From Lysinibacillus irui (GTDB taxonomy: Bacteria > Bacillota > Bacilli > Bacillales_A > Planococcaceae), in the NCBI RefSeq assembly GCF_028877475.1, contig NZ_CP113527.1:1543501-1607500 (forward strand): a DNA stretch of 64,000 bases, given 5' to 3'. The notes under the pieces are model-generated. The model was not told where the DNA came from. It worked only from the letters and a program-made list of their open reading frames with translations, and searched no databases. A program made the translations under genes and the position numbers. Below are positions 32,105 through 41,970 of this stretch, one piece after another; position 1 is the stretch's first letter; each line of letters opens with the position of its first letter.

Positions 32105-33307
32105 ATGGACGTAATGAAAAAGGCATTAGAAATGCATGCGCATTATAGTGGGAAATTAGAGGTGACTTCAAAGGTTCCAGTACAAGATTCGTATGATCTG
32201 AGTTTGGCCTATTCACCTGGGGTGGCAGCGCCTTGTGTGGAAATTGAGAAAAATCCATCACTCGTGTATGACTATACAATGAAAGGGAATATGGTGGCAG
32301 TCGTGTCGGACGGTACGGCAGTTTTAGGGTTGGGGGATATCGGACCAAAAGCGGCATTACCAGTTATGGAAGGGAAGGCGATTTTACTAAAGCGTTTTGC
32401 CAATGTTGATGCTTTTCCAATATGTTTAGATACGAAGAATACGGATGAAATCGTCAGCATTGTGAAGGCGCTTGCTCCGACATTTGGTGCCGTGAACTTA
32501 GAGGATATCTCGGCTCCAAGATGCTTTGAAATTGAAGATCGCCTACGTCAGGAATGCGATATTCCCGTATTTCATGATGATCAGCATGGAACAGCAATCG
32601 TGGTAGGCGCAGCGATGATAAATGCGAATCGCATTGTGCAAAAGGATGTAGAAACGATGAAGGTTGTTATTAATGGAGCGGGTGCAGCAGGAATTGCTAT
32701 TTTACGTATCCTTGTGCAAATGGGCTATAAAAATATTTATATGTGTGACACAAAAGGTATTATTTATGAGGGACGTACGGAAGGCATGAATCCGATAAAA
32801 GAAGCGGTTGCACATTTAACGAATCCAGATAAGCTTCATGGTACATTGGATGATGCGCTAATTGGTGCGGATGTCTTTATTGGTGTCTCTGTTGCGAATC
32901 TATTAACAGAGGCACATATTGCGTCCATGAATGCAAATCCAGTTGTTTTTGCCTTAGCTAATCCAAATCCTGAAATTACCTATGAAAATGCCAAAGCATG
33001 GGGTGTACGTGTTATGGGGACGGGACGTTCGGATTATCCGAATCAAATTAACAATGTGCTTGCATTCCCAGGTATATTCCGTGGTGCCTTAGATGTGCGA
33101 GCAACGGATATTAATGAAGCCATGAAGCTTGCGGCTGTGGAAGCAATCGCATCTCTTGTCAGTGACGAGGAGTTAACAGAGGAATACATTGTACCAAAGT
33201 CACTAGATGAACGTGTTGTGGCAATCGTCTCGAGGGCTGTGAGCGGTGCAGCTGTAGAATCTGGCGTTTCGGAGCTATTCCAACAAAGTGCAGCATTATC
33301 TGTTTAA
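32105..33307 (+). CDS. NAD(P)-dependent malic enzyme
   Basis: Oxidatively decarboxylates malate to pyruvate. The 400-residue short bacterial form (YtsJ-like) has the conserved opening YSGKLEVTSKVPVQDSYDLS, the substrate segment LAYSPGVAAPCVEI, the catalytic lysine block GLGDIGPKAALPVMEGKA, the metal site EDISAPRCFEIE and FHDDQHGTAIV, and the nucleotide motif GAGAAGIAI. With the malate dehydrogenase at 4762 it points to malate and TCA-intermediate use. AAAGGATGG precedes the ATG; a second in-frame ATG lies 9 nt later. A terminator follows at 33331. Confidence 0.94.
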   Translation: MDVMKKALEMHAHYSGKLEVTSKVPVQDSYDLSLAYSPGVAAPCVEIEKNPSLVYDYTMKGNMVAVVSDGTAVLGLGDIGPKAALPVMEGKAILLKRFANVDAFPICLDTKNTDEIVSIVKALAPTFGAVNLEDISAPRCFEIEDRLRQECDIPVFHDDQHGTAIVVGAAMINANRIVQKDVETMKVVINGAGAAGIAILRILVQMGYKNIYMCDTKGIIYEGRTEGMNPIKEAVAHLTNPDKLHGTLDDALIGADVFIGVSVANLLTEAHIASMNANPVVFALANPNPEITYENAKAWGVRVMGTGRSDYPNQINNVLAFPGIFRGALDVRATDINEAMKLAAVEAIASLVSDEELTEEYIVPKSLDERVVAIVSRAVSGAAVESGVSELFQQSAALSV

Positions 33308-33330
33308 TAAAATAGAATAGGGAAATAGAG

Positions 33331-33372
33331 CAGATAGGGAAAAGTGAAGTGCTTTTCTCTATCTGTTTTTTA
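33331..33372 (+). terminator. Terminator of the malic enzyme gene
   Basis: CAGATAGGGAAAAG (33331-33344) pairs with CTTTTCTCTATCTG (33352-33365, one wobble), followed by TTTTTT. Confidence 0.88.
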
Positions 33373-33544
33373 TCAAATATGCTCGAAATTTGTTGTTATT
33401 TGGTGTTTTATGTAATAAAATGATTAAGTAAAATGGAATGTTTTACATAGTTGATTGAAGAAGAAGAAATACTTATTGATGACAGATTTAGATTGAAAAA
33501 TAAGTCTTAAGTCCATTTAAAATTGAAAGAAGTGATGAAGGAAA

Positions 33545-35293
33545 ATGAAATCAATCGTACAATTTCGATCTATTAAAACGAAGCTAATCGCTTTTTCATT
33601 GCTACTTTTAATGATTCCGTTACTTATCTTAGGTTTTATAAGCTATCAGCAAAGTAAATCAAACCTAGAGACGGTAGGGAAAGAAAATCTAAAAAATAGT
33701 GTGGAAATGACGATAGCCATGATTGAGCAATTCAATCAAGAGGTAGAAGAAGGCAATTTATCATTAGAGGAAGCTCAGGAAAAAGTAAAGATTGCTATTT
33801 TAGGAGAAAAGGATAGTGAAGGAAAGCGACCGATTAATAAGGACATTAAACTTGGCGACAATGGTTATATTTTTGTCGTTGACCAAAAAGGGATGTCAGT
33901 TGCCCATCCAAATATAGAGGGTACGAATGTCTGGGATGAAGAGGATGATAATGGCGTTAAGTACATACAAGGAATCATTGCCAAAGGGAATGAAGGTGGT
34001 GGATTTGTTTCTTATTCGTGGCCATTACCTAATTCAGGTCAGTTAGAGGACAAAGGGGTTTATGCGGAAACGGATCCATATTGGGGTTGGGTCATTGGTG
34101 CGAGCACTTATTTAATGGACTTCAATAAACCAGCACAAAGTATTCTTAAAATAACACTTATAGTAATTGGCTTGGCCATTATTGTTGGGATATTGATCAT
34201 TTGGCAATATGCGAGTAGTATGACGAAGCCTATTAACCAAGCGGCTCAAGCGATGGAGCGTTTTGCAGAGGGAGATTTATCTCAAGAAAGTATGGCTATA
34301 CGTTCAAAAGATGAAATTGGTAAACTGGCAAGCGCCATGAATCAAATGCAAATAAGGTTGAAAGATATGATTCATAATATTGCTCAAGCATCTGACTTAA
34401 TTAATACTTCTAGTAAAGAGCTAACGCATTCAGCAAATGAAGTTAATATGGGAGCGGAGCAAGTCGCAATTACGATGCATGAATTAGCATCAGGTGCTGA
34501 GGGACAAGCCCACCATTCTAGTGAATTAACTTCATTAATGGAGCGCTTTACTACAGATTTACAGGAAACGAATCAGCATGGTGCACATATTCATCAATCT
34601 TCAGTAGAAGTTTTAGCATTAACGAATGAAGGAAGTCAGCTTATGACATCCTCTAATTCTCAAATGGAAAAGATTGATAGCATCGTGCAAAATGCCGTTG
34701 AGAAAGTGAAAAAATTAGATGCTCAAGCACAGGAAATTTCTAAATTGGTCGTGGTCATTAAGGATATCGCAGATCAAACGAACCTGTTAGCTTTAAATGC
34801 TGCGATTGAAGCGGCAAGAGCAGGAGAGCATGGCAAAGGATTTGCTGTTGTTGCAGATGAAGTACGTAAGCTTGCAGAACAAGTAGCCTTTTCAGTAAAC
34901 GATATTACATCCATCGTCACGAATATTCAGCAAGATTTTGATGTGGTCACGAACTCTTTAGAGGATGGTTACCAAGAAGTAAAAGAAGGCACGAATCAAA
35001 TAAAAGCTACTACTGAAACATTTAACACGATTAGCCACTCCATTAATGATGTAGTGGAGAGTGTCCAATTAATTTCAACGAATTTATCGAAAGTTACAGA
35101 AGATGGTCATAAAATGAACAACTCTATTCAAGAAATTGCTGCGGTAGCAGAGGAATCTGCTGCAGGTGTCGAGCAAACAACAGCTACGACAGAAGAGACA
35201 AGTAGCTCAATGGAGGATATGGCTGGAAAGTCTGCTCAACTATCGGAATTAGCATTACAATTGAAAGCACTCATTGCTCAATTCAAACTATAA
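33545..35293 (+). CDS. Methyl-accepting chemotaxis protein with Cache sensor domain
   Basis: Transmembrane chemoreceptor, 582 residues. First helix about 12-32, then an extracellular single-Cache domain (about 33-195) with the typical [19 protein letters not shown] and [11 protein letters not shown] segments. The second helix is about 198-220, followed by a HAMP linker ([20 protein letters not shown]). The signalling domain holds the hairpin tip [20 protein letters not shown], which contacts CheA/CheW. Single-Cache receptors of this type often bind small organic acids, fitting the malate genes nearby, but the ligand is unknown. It is a stand-alone gene with a bidirectional terminator. Confidence 0.94.
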   Translation: MKSIVQFRSIKTKLIAFSLLLLMIPLLILGFISYQQSKSNLETVGKENLKNSVEMTIAMIEQFNQEVEEGNLSLEEAQEKVKIAILGEKDSEGKRPINKDIKLGDNGYIFVVDQKGMSVAHPNIEGTNVWDEEDDNGVKYIQGIIAKGNEGGGFVSYSWPLPNSGQLEDKGVYAETDPYWGWVIGASTYLMDFNKPAQSILKITLIVIGLAIIVGILIIWQYASSMTKPINQAAQAMERFAEGDLSQESMAIRSKDEIGKLASAMNQMQIRLKDMIHNIAQASDLINTSSKELTHSANEVNMGAEQVAITMHELASGAEGQAHHSSELTSLMERFTTDLQETNQHGAHIHQSSVEVLALTNEGSQLMTSSNSQMEKIDSIVQNAVEKVKKLDAQAQEISKLVVVIKDIADQTNLLALNAAIEAARAGEHGKGFAVVADEVRKLAEQVAFSVNDITSIVTNIQQDFDVVTNSLEDGYQEVKEGTNQIKATTETFNTISHSINDVVESVQLISTNLSKVTEDGHKMNNSIQEIAAVAEESAAGVEQTTATTEETSSSMEDMAGKSAQLSELALQLKALIAQFKL

Positions 35294-35294
35294 A

Positions 35295-35338
35295 AAAAAT
35301 CTCCCACTCTCTGAAATGAGAGGGGAGATTTTTTTACA
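35295..35338. terminator. Bidirectional terminator between the chemoreceptor and the Yip1-like gene
   Basis: AAAAAATCTCCC..CTCTC and GAGAGGGGAGATTTTTTT form a long stem with A/T runs on both sides. Confidence 0.88.
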
Positions 35339-35987
35339 TCATGCCAACACCAATAATACCGATGAGGATGATAAAGAAAAGAACAAAGAACACGATGAAT
35401 AAAATAACAGCTGGAATAAAGATAGTGAAGAAGGCCATCCAGTTAGAAATTTCATGTGCTTCTGCAACGGCGCCAACAGAAATAACAAAAGACCATACAC
35501 TAACAACTATAGTTGCTAAAACAGTTGGCCAAAAGATCCATGGCACATCTCCGATAAAGTTCGGATCTAATAATGAATCTGGTGATGTAACTAACCAAAT
35601 AATATAAAGCGGAATGAGGACAATATAAGGTACTGCTGTTAAACTTAATCCTTTAAATAAGTCAGAGTAAGTACCAGTACCTTTAAATAATTTACCAAAT
35701 AACCAAGTGACCAATGCAGAAATAGCTGTCCCGATAATACCAGCGATTGGAGCGAAAATGATACATAATAATGCTAAAATCCATGGTGATAAATCGGGAA
35801 ATAACTCCGAATCAATTAGTCCAGACATAAGAGAGCCGATATAGCCAATAGACAAAATCAAAATTGCAAAGCCAATAGATTTTTCATTAATCATATAACG
35901 AGTCGTTTGCTTTGGATGTAGCCAAGCTGATAAAAATGGATTTAGTCTTGGCCTTTCTTCTTGCGATGTCTCATTATAGTTTTCCAT
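35334..35987 (-). CDS. Yip1-family membrane protein
   Basis: 217 residues, with an acidic cytoplasmic N-terminus (MENYNETSQEERPRLNPFLS), the conserved WLHPKQTTRYMI box and five transmembrane helices. The internal GIIGTAISALVTWLFGKLFK plus the YSDLFKGLSLTAVPYIVLIP segment are typical of Yip1/YIF1-type proteins of Bacilli. Function in bacteria is unclear. ATG 35987 has GGAGG 7 bp upstream; a TTG directly before it is in frame but less likely. The 3' end overlaps the terminator stem shared with the chemoreceptor gene. Confidence 0.82.
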   Translation of the reverse strand: MENYNETSQEERPRLNPFLSAWLHPKQTTRYMINEKSIGFAILILSIGYIGSLMSGLIDSELFPDLSPWILALLCIIFAPIAGIIGTAISALVTWLFGKLFKGTGTYSDLFKGLSLTAVPYIVLIPLYIIWLVTSPDSLLDPNFIGDVPWIFWPTVLATIVVSVWSFVISVGAVAEAHEISNWMAFFTIFIPAVILFIVFFVLFFIILIGIIGVGMM

Positions 35988-36088
35988 CAAACTACCTCCA
36001 AAATAATAGTATAATTGCTTATTCCATATGTTAATATACGAGTGAAGTGAAGAAAAGTTTCGTAGAAAATTAAAATAACGCCCTAAAT

Positions 36089-36119
36089 AAAAAAGAGTCG
36101 TAATGATCGACTCTTTTTT
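36089..36119. terminator. Terminator of purC
   Basis: AAAAAAGAGTCG (36089-36100) pairs perfectly with CGACTCTTTTTT (36108-36119); works on both strands. Confidence 0.9.
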
Positions 36120-36130
36120 GCAATGGATTT

Positions 36131-36817
36131 TTATTCAGCTAACATCAATTTTTCTAGCTCAAGCGGTTCGATGTATTGCTCACCTTTGTAAGCACGCATA
36201 TTACCACCAGAGATTTCATCGATTAATAAAATCTCATTTGTATTTGCATCGCGGCCAAACTCTAGTTTAATGTCATAAAGTGTTAAACCTTTTTTAGCAA
36301 GCTCGGCTGCAACAAATTTAGAAATTTCAATTGTACGTTGTTTTAAAATAGCATATTCTTCGTGAGTTAACAGGTTTAACATAGCTAAAGCATCTTCTGA
36401 AATAGGAGGATCTAGTCGATCATCATCTTTAATGGTTACTTCTACGAAGGAGTCTAAATCTTGTCCTTCTTTAACATAGGCACCGTAGCGACGTAGGAAT
36501 GAACCAACAGCTTTGAAGCGGCAAATTACTTCCAAACCGTTCCCGAAAACTGTTGCAGGTTTTACTGTCATCGTTGCATCTTCAAAGTTTGCGTCTACAT
36601 AATGCGTAGGAACACCTTGTTCATTTAATTTGGAATAGAAATAGGAAGTTAGGCGTAAACCTGCTAAACCAGCGCCATCAATCGTTAATCCAACAGTATT
36701 AGCACCTGGGTCAAAAACACCGTTTTCTCCTGTCACATCGTCTTTAAATTTTAATAAATAATGACCATCTTCTAGTTTGAACACATTTTTTGTTTTCCCT
36801 GTATACAATAATTCCAC
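36131..36817 (-). CDS. purC: SAICAR synthetase (phosphoribosylaminoimidazole-succinocarboxamide synthase)
   Basis: Purine biosynthesis enzyme joining CAIR and aspartate with ATP. About 228 residues. It opens with the ATP-site strand LLYTGKTKNVFKL and continues with FKDDVTGENGVFDPG, EVICRFKAVGSFLRRYG, KDDDRLDPPISED, LYDIKLEFGRD and LIDEISGGNMR. The start is GTG 36817, with GGAGGG 9 bp upstream; the ATG at 36832 is part of that ribosome site. The gene is alone, not in a pur cluster, and its loop sequences (GVFDPGANTVG) differ from the operon-type PurC. It may therefore be a second copy or the relocated sole copy. Confidence 0.92.
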   Translation of the reverse strand: MELLYTGKTKNVFKLEDGHYLLKFKDDVTGENGVFDPGANTVGLTIDGAGLAGLRLTSYFYSKLNEQGVPTHYVDANFEDATMTVKPATVFGNGLEVICRFKAVGSFLRRYGAYVKEGQDLDSFVEVTIKDDDRLDPPISEDALAMLNLLTHEEYAILKQRTIEISKFVAAELAKKGLTLYDIKLEFGRDANTNEILLIDEISGGNMRAYKGEQYIEPLELEKLMLAE

Positions 36818-36942
36818 AAAAATACCCTCCAATATTTCATAGTACTCTAAAATTATAACACGAATGTTTTAAATATTTAATAATAAAAATGTTCGTTTTA
36901 AATGTTTATTTACATGTTTTATAACGGAATATCTAATGAAAA

Positions 36943-36976
36943 ATAAGGTGATAACGAATATTCGCTATCACCTTAT
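36943..36976 (-). terminator. Terminator of gdhA
   Basis: ATAAGGTGATAACGAA and TTCGCTATCACCTTAT pair with one mismatch; the T-run (TTTTCATT) follows on the minus strand. Confidence 0.8.
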
Positions 36977-37033
36977 ATGAAATTAAGAATATTTTGAATT
37001 TGGATTATAGGAAACTATGACAAAGAAATACTA

Positions 37034-38407
37034 TTAATAAACACCTTCCATAAGCATTCCATCAGCTACTTTGATAAAGCCCGCGATGTTTGCTCCCATT
37101 ACTAAATTACCTGGGAAGCCATATTTTTCAGCTGCTGCTTTGCTGTCCATATAAATATTTTTCATAATTTGATGAAGTTTCGCATCTACTTCTTCAAATG
37201 ACCAAAATACGCGGCTTGAATCTTGTGCCATTTCAAGAGCAGATACAGCAACACCGCCAGCATTTGCTGCTTTAGCAGGACCGAATAATACACCTGCATT
37301 TAGGAATTCATTGATTGCTTCCAGGTCTGATGGCATATTGGCACCTTCACCGATAGCTTTCACACCATTTGAAATTAATGTACGAGCCGATTCACCATTA
37401 ATTTCGTTTTGAGTAGCACATGGTAGGGCAATATCACAAGGAATTGTCCAGATACCTGTACAACCTTCTGTAAAAGTAGCATTTGGTCGGTAATTAACGT
37501 AAGTTGAAATACGGTCACCTTTTACTTCTTTAATTTCTTTAATAGCTGCTAAATCTAAGCCTTCAGGGTCATAAATATAGCCTGAAGAGTCAGAGCAAGC
37601 AACCACTTTTGCACCATATTGTTGAGCTTTTTCAATGGCATAAGTAGAAACGTTACCAGAACCAGAAACAACTACTGTTTTTCCTTCGAATGAATCATTT
37701 GCATCTTTTAACATTTCGTTGACAAAATAAACTGTACCGTAGCCAGTTGCCTCTTTACGTGCTAAAGAGCCACCATAACCAGGAGTCTTACCAGTTAGTA
37801 CACCTGATTCATTTGCCTTTGTTAAACGTTTGTATTGGCCCCATAAATAGCCAACTTCACGAGCACCTACACCAATATCACCAGCAGGAACATCGACATC
37901 TGGACCAATATGACGGTATAATTCAGTCATGAATGCTTGGCAGAATCGCATGATTTCTGAGTCTGACTTACCTTTCGGATCGAAGTTCGAACCACCTTTA
38001 CCACCACCGATTGGTTGCCCAGTCAACGCATTTTTAAAGATTTGCTCAAAGCCTAGGAACTTAATGATGGATTCGTTCACGGAAGGGTGGAAGCGAAGGC
38101 CGCCTTTATAAGGCCCCATCACATTGCTGTATTGAACACGATAACCGCGATTTACTTGCACTTGATTGTTATCATCTTGCCAAGCTACACGGAAGGAAAT
38201 AATACGATCAGGCTCAACGATTCGAGATAAAATATTGGCCTGAATATATTCAGGATGTTGTGCGAATACAGGCACTAATGAGATGAAAATTTCTTCAGCC
38301 GCTTGTAAAAATTCCGCTTGATGACAGTTCTGTTGTTTTAGCTGCTCAAATACGCCATCAACGTATTCTTTTGCTAATTGTTCATTGCTAACAGTTGTAA
38401 TTGTCAT
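37034..38407 (-). CDS. gdhA: NADP-type glutamate dehydrogenase
   Basis: Interconverts glutamate and 2-oxoglutarate plus ammonia. About 457 residues, the long hexameric form typical of NADP-dependent (assimilatory) enzymes. Visible motifs are MGPYKGGLRFHPSVN with the substrate lysine, GGGKGGSNFDPKGKSD with the catalytic lysine region, VPAGDIGVGAREVGYL, and the nucleotide motif VSGSGNVSTYA with a following CSDSSG. The start is ATG 38407 with GGGGG 7 bp upstream; the longer frame has no ribosome site. Glutamate from pyroglutamate (pxp operon) or imported amino acids would meet this enzyme. Cofactor choice is inferred from family type. Confidence 0.94.
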   Translation of the reverse strand: MTITTVSNEQLAKEYVDGVFEQLKQQNCHQAEFLQAAEEIFISLVPVFAQHPEYIQANILSRIVEPDRIISFRVAWQDDNNQVQVNRGYRVQYSNVMGPYKGGLRFHPSVNESIIKFLGFEQIFKNALTGQPIGGGKGGSNFDPKGKSDSEIMRFCQAFMTELYRHIGPDVDVPAGDIGVGAREVGYLWGQYKRLTKANESGVLTGKTPGYGGSLARKEATGYGTVYFVNEMLKDANDSFEGKTVVVSGSGNVSTYAIEKAQQYGAKVVACSDSSGYIYDPEGLDLAAIKEIKEVKGDRISTYVNYRPNATFTEGCTGIWTIPCDIALPCATQNEINGESARTLISNGVKAIGEGANMPSDLEAINEFLNAGVLFGPAKAANAGGVAVSALEMAQDSSRVFWSFEEVDAKLHQIMKNIYMDSKAAAEKYGFPGNLVMGANIAGFIKVADGMLMEGVY

Positions 38408-38582
38408 AATTAAAACCCCCATTTAGTTGATAGGTGTATCGTATATCTATTTTTCAAACTATTCAATAAAATACTTTGTAAGTTTGTGAAGAAATGAGCA
38501 AGAGAGGTCTCAAAAATATTATATTAAAATAATTATGTACTAAGTAATTAATCTAATTTCGAGAAAGGAATGATGCTTTATT

Positions 38583-39056
38583 GTGAAGGTTCTAATAGAC
38601 GCTGATGCCTGTCCAGTAGTGGATTTGGCGCTATCTATATCATCTGAATATGAGATAGAAACTATCTTATTTTGCGATACATCTCACCGTGTTGAACGTG
38701 ATAATGTAATAACAATTACTGTTCCGAAAGGTCCGGATTCGGTTGATTTTACGCTTGTGAACGCGCTTTCAAAACATGATATTGTCATTACACAGGATTA
38801 CGGGTTAGCAGCAATGGTTTTAGCAAGAGGTGGATATCCGATCGATCAAAATGGACGAGAAATGTCTGATGAAAATATCGAACGTTTGCTCGATATGCGT
38901 CATGTTGGTCAAAAAATTAGAAGGGCAGGAGGGCGAACAAAGGGACCTAAAAAAAGAACACAAGAAAACAATATTTCGTTTGAAAGGAAATTTCGACAAA
39001 TTTGTGAACGAGCAATTTTAGCTCATAAAATGGAGGAATCTACAGGTGAAAAATGA
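38583..39056 (+). CDS. YaiI/YqxD-family protein (DUF188, PIN-like)
   Basis: 157 residues, short nuclease-like fold of the NYN/PIN group with conserved acidic residues: [15 protein letters not shown] at the start, then [25 protein letters not shown] and [16 protein letters not shown]. Function is not established in any organism I know of. The start is GTG 38583 (GAAAGGA lies about 13 bp upstream, a somewhat long spacing). The 3' end overlaps the D-serine deaminase gene by 11 bp, so the two are coupled. Confidence 0.88.
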   Translation: MKVLIDADACPVVDLALSISSEYEIETILFCDTSHRVERDNVITITVPKGPDSVDFTLVNALSKHDIVITQDYGLAAMVLARGGYPIDQNGREMSDENIERLLDMRHVGQKIRRAGGRTKGPKKRTQENNISFERKFRQICERAILAHKMEESTGEK

Positions 39057-40368
39057 ACGTAATCACGAACTATTGGAGCAATATCCACAGCTGAAGGAAC
39101 TAGCAAAGAAGGATACTGTTTTCTGGGAAAATACAAATCGGATGAAAAAACCAAAGACAATGCACTTTACTATGTCTGAAGTAGAGGATGCGGAAGAAAC
39201 ATTGCAGCGTTTTTCATCATATTTAAAAGTAGTCTTTCCTGAGCTTGTAAAAAGTGATGGTCTGATTGAATCCACTATTGAGGAAATAGTAAAGATGAAA
39301 AATGCCCTTGAACAACGGTATGATGTCTCAATACCTGGCCAATTACTGTTAAAATGTGATCATAATTTACCGATTTCTGGATCAATCAAAGCACGTGGAG
39401 GAATTTATGAAGTATTAAAACACGCAGAAAGGCTTGCTTTGGCAAGTGGAAAGCTTAAAGTAGAGGATGATTATGCAGTCTTAGCTACAGAGGCATTTCA
39501 ATCATTTTTCCGACACTATACAATTGCAGTAGGCTCTACAGGAAATTTAGGTTTAAGTATCGGCATTATGGGCAAGAAGCTCGGCTTTAATGTCGTAGTA
39601 CATATGTCGAGCGACGCCAAGAAATGGAAAAAAGACTTGCTACGAGAAAAGGGAGCGACAGTGATTGAATATGAGGCTGATTACAGTGTGGCGGTAGAAC
39701 AGGGCCGACAAGAAGCTATACAAGATCCAATGTGCCATTTCATTGATGATGAAAACTCAAAGGATTTATTCGCAGGCTATGCAGTAGCCGCAAAGCGTTT
39801 AAAAGGTCAATTAGAAAAGGCTAATATAACAGTCAATTCAGTGCATCCTTTGTTAGTTTATTTACCATGTGGTGTAGGTGGAGGGCCAGGTGGGGTTGCC
39901 TATGGACTGCGAGAACTATTCGGCGAGCATGTGCATATTTTCTTTGCAGAACCCGTCGCATCTCCTTGTATGACGCTAGGCTTAATGACAGGTTTACATG
40001 ATGAAATTAGTGTAGAGGATATTGGCTTAGACAATAAGACGGAAGCAGACGGTCTAGCAGTCGGCCGTGCCTCTAAATTCGTTGGAAAAGTAATGGACAC
40101 GTATATTAGCGGATGTTATACGGTAAAAGATGAGGAATTATTTACTTCACTTGCATTAGCAATGGAGTCTGAGGAGCTATTTTTAGAGCCATCCGCACAT
40201 GCAGGAATGTTTGGACCGATCCAGTTAATGAAAAACGGGCAAAAATATTTAGAAAAGCATCATTTAACCGACAAAATGGAGCAAGCTACTCATATTGTAT
40301 GGGCGACAGGTGGAAGTATGGTGCCGAAGGAAATGCGTGAGGACTATTTAAAACAGACAACATTATAA
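39046..40368 (+). CDS. dsdA: D-serine ammonia-lyase
   Basis: PLP enzyme that turns D-serine into pyruvate and ammonia; it detoxifies D-serine and lets it be used as a nutrient. 440 residues, the family's usual size. The PLP lysine is Lys115 in [12 protein letters not shown], the phosphate-binding glycine loop is [11 protein letters not shown], and CGVGGGPGG lies at the cofactor site. The start is GTG 39046 with GGAGG about 9 bp upstream within the preceding gene. It is downstream of the YaiI-like gene in a two-gene unit. Confidence 0.94.
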   Translation: MKNERNHELLEQYPQLKELAKKDTVFWENTNRMKKPKTMHFTMSEVEDAEETLQRFSSYLKVVFPELVKSDGLIESTIEEIVKMKNALEQRYDVSIPGQLLLKCDHNLPISGSIKARGGIYEVLKHAERLALASGKLKVEDDYAVLATEAFQSFFRHYTIAVGSTGNLGLSIGIMGKKLGFNVVVHMSSDAKKWKKDLLREKGATVIEYEADYSVAVEQGRQEAIQDPMCHFIDDENSKDLFAGYAVAAKRLKGQLEKANITVNSVHPLLVYLPCGVGGGPGGVAYGLRELFGEHVHIFFAEPVASPCMTLGLMTGLHDEISVEDIGLDNKTEADGLAVGRASKFVGKVMDTYISGCYTVKDEELFTSLALAMESEELFLEPSAHAGMFGPIQLMKNGQKYLEKHHLTDKMEQATHIVWATGGSMVPKEMREDYLKQTTL

Positions 40369-40390
40369 CCATTAACTATTTATAGGCATT

Positions 40391-40420
40391 AAAAAAGCCT
40401 AGAAATTTCTTTCTAGGCTT
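40391..40420 (-). terminator. Hairpin terminator, best placed for the minus-strand aminotransferase
   Basis: AAGCCTAGAAA (40395-40405) pairs with TTTCTAGGCTT (40410-40420), with the T-run on the minus strand. It would end the transcript of 40661-41830 about 240 bp past its stop. The intervening 40421-40660 shows no gene; an AGGAGGG followed by a 9-codon frame on the minus strand is noted but not believed. Confidence 0.75.
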
Positions 40421-40660
40421 GATTCTCACTTACTTTAAATGCTCCATGACACACTGCCTCGCTTTCGCATTGTATCTTAAAAATAAGACAACCGTGCTTT
40501 AGCTACATTCAGTTTTGTTGGACCTTCAGAGTTTGCAATCCATCCCACTCATCGGGTTAACCCTCCTAGTCATTGGATTTGAAGTGAAATCGTTAATAGT
40601 ATGGGTCAATACTTATTTTTTATACACATTTTTTTAACTTATGTGTAGAAACCTTAATAA

Positions 40661-41830
40661 TTATCGCTGTAGCTGTTTTCGCTGAGCACTTAAAAATACT
40701 TCATGAGCTGCTCGCACACCAGCACCTGGCTCAAAATCATAGGAAAAGTCTTGAAGTGCTGCTTCCATTAATGAAACTGCCTGTAATACATCGCTAGGGA
40801 AACAATAGCCCATATGACCAAATCTGAAAATTTTCCCTTGTAAATGACCAAGCCCTCCAGCGAAATCTAAATGATAATGCTGTTTTAAATGTGTTAAGAA
40901 ATCGTTGAGATCAATCCCTTTTGGAGCCATGATCGCTGTAATTGTCGGGGATGCATACTCATCGTCAGTTAAAAGGTCAATGTTCAGTGCTTTCATCGCA
41001 TTACGGACCATGTTTTTCATTAATTCATGTCGGGCAACAGTTGTATCAAAGCCACCTTCCTGCTCAATTAGCTTACAAACCTCATGAAGTCCATAGATAA
41101 GTGTGATAGTAGGCGTATTTGGCGTCATCCCTTTTTCTGCCCAGCTCCGATAGCTCAATAAATTTAAATAATAGGATGGGGTTTTATTTTCTTCTATGAT
41201 TTGCCAAGCTCTTTCACTTATGCTAACAAGAGAAAGCCCTGGTGGCAACATCATCGCCTTTTGAGAGCCTGTAACAAGAATATCGACTCCCCAAGCATCC
41301 ATCTCAGCAGTAGCACCACCAATGCAACTTACACCATCGACGATACATAATGCAGCTGTTTCTTCACGAACGACCTGTGCTAATTCAGCGATCGGGTTTA
41401 AAATACCAGTGGAAGTTTCATTGTATGTGATAAAAACAGCCTTAATATCCTTTAATGGCTGTAAGAAATCCCGTAACTCATTAGCCGTGCAAGCTTGACC
41501 CCATTCTTTTTCAAGCTTATGTACGTTAAAGCCGTATTTTTCACAAATCGAAATAAAATAGTCACCAAAAGCTCCAACTGTAACAACGACCACATGTTCA
41601 CCAGCTGAAACCGTATTCACCGCAGCTGCCTCTAGAGCAGCTGTGCCACCTGATGGGAGTAGTAAAATATCTTGCTTTGTCCCAAAAATAGGTTTTACTA
41701 ATTCGACTGTTTCTCGATATAATTCCACAAATTCAGCGCTTCGATGACTAAAAATATCACGATTCATCGCAAGCTGAACCTTTTTTGGAATAGGTGTTGG
41801 CCCAGGATGTCTTAAAATATTTTCATACAC
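40661..41830 (-). CDS. Class V PLP aminotransferase (alanine-/serine-glyoxylate type)
   Basis: 389 residues. The fold-type I class V layout is clear: substrate loop HPGPTPIPKKV at the start, the SGGTAALEAA cofactor loop (60-69), ETSTGILNPI (138-147) with the PLP-stacking region, the Asp in CIVDGVSCIGG and the Schiff-base lysine Lys191 in VTGSQKAMMLPPGLS. Such enzymes act as alanine-glyoxylate, serine-glyoxylate or ureidoglycine-glyoxylate (PucG) aminotransferases. No purine-catabolic neighbour is present, so the first two are likelier. The ribosome site AAAGGGG lies about 10 bp upstream. It is a single-gene unit. Confidence 0.88.
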   Translation of the reverse strand: MYENILRHPGPTPIPKKVQLAMNRDIFSHRSAEFVELYRETVELVKPIFGTKQDILLLPSGGTAALEAAAVNTVSAGEHVVVVTVGAFGDYFISICEKYGFNVHKLEKEWGQACTANELRDFLQPLKDIKAVFITYNETSTGILNPIAELAQVVREETAALCIVDGVSCIGGATAEMDAWGVDILVTGSQKAMMLPPGLSLVSISERAWQIIEENKTPSYYLNLLSYRSWAEKGMTPNTPTITLIYGLHEVCKLIEQEGGFDTTVARHELMKNMVRNAMKALNIDLLTDDEYASPTITAIMAPKGIDLNDFLTHLKQHYHLDFAGGLGHLQGKIFRFGHMGYCFPSDVLQAVSLMEAALQDFSYDFEPGAGVRAAHEVFLSAQRKQLQR

Positions 41831-41970
41831 AAATATCAGTCCCCTTTGAAAGAAATTCTAAATTTTCTAACTATAATCATAACATAATTATTATATCTGC
41901 TAGCTATATTTTTGAAAAATGATGGAAGAGATTGTCATTATGATACAATTTCCTAAAAGGAGGCTATGCA

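Noticed and set aside
40421..40660. AGGAGGG followed by a short minus-strand frame (MSGMDCKL) downstream of the aminotransferase
   Set aside because: Eight residues only, no promoter and no sign of conservation; treated as 3' untranslated DNA.
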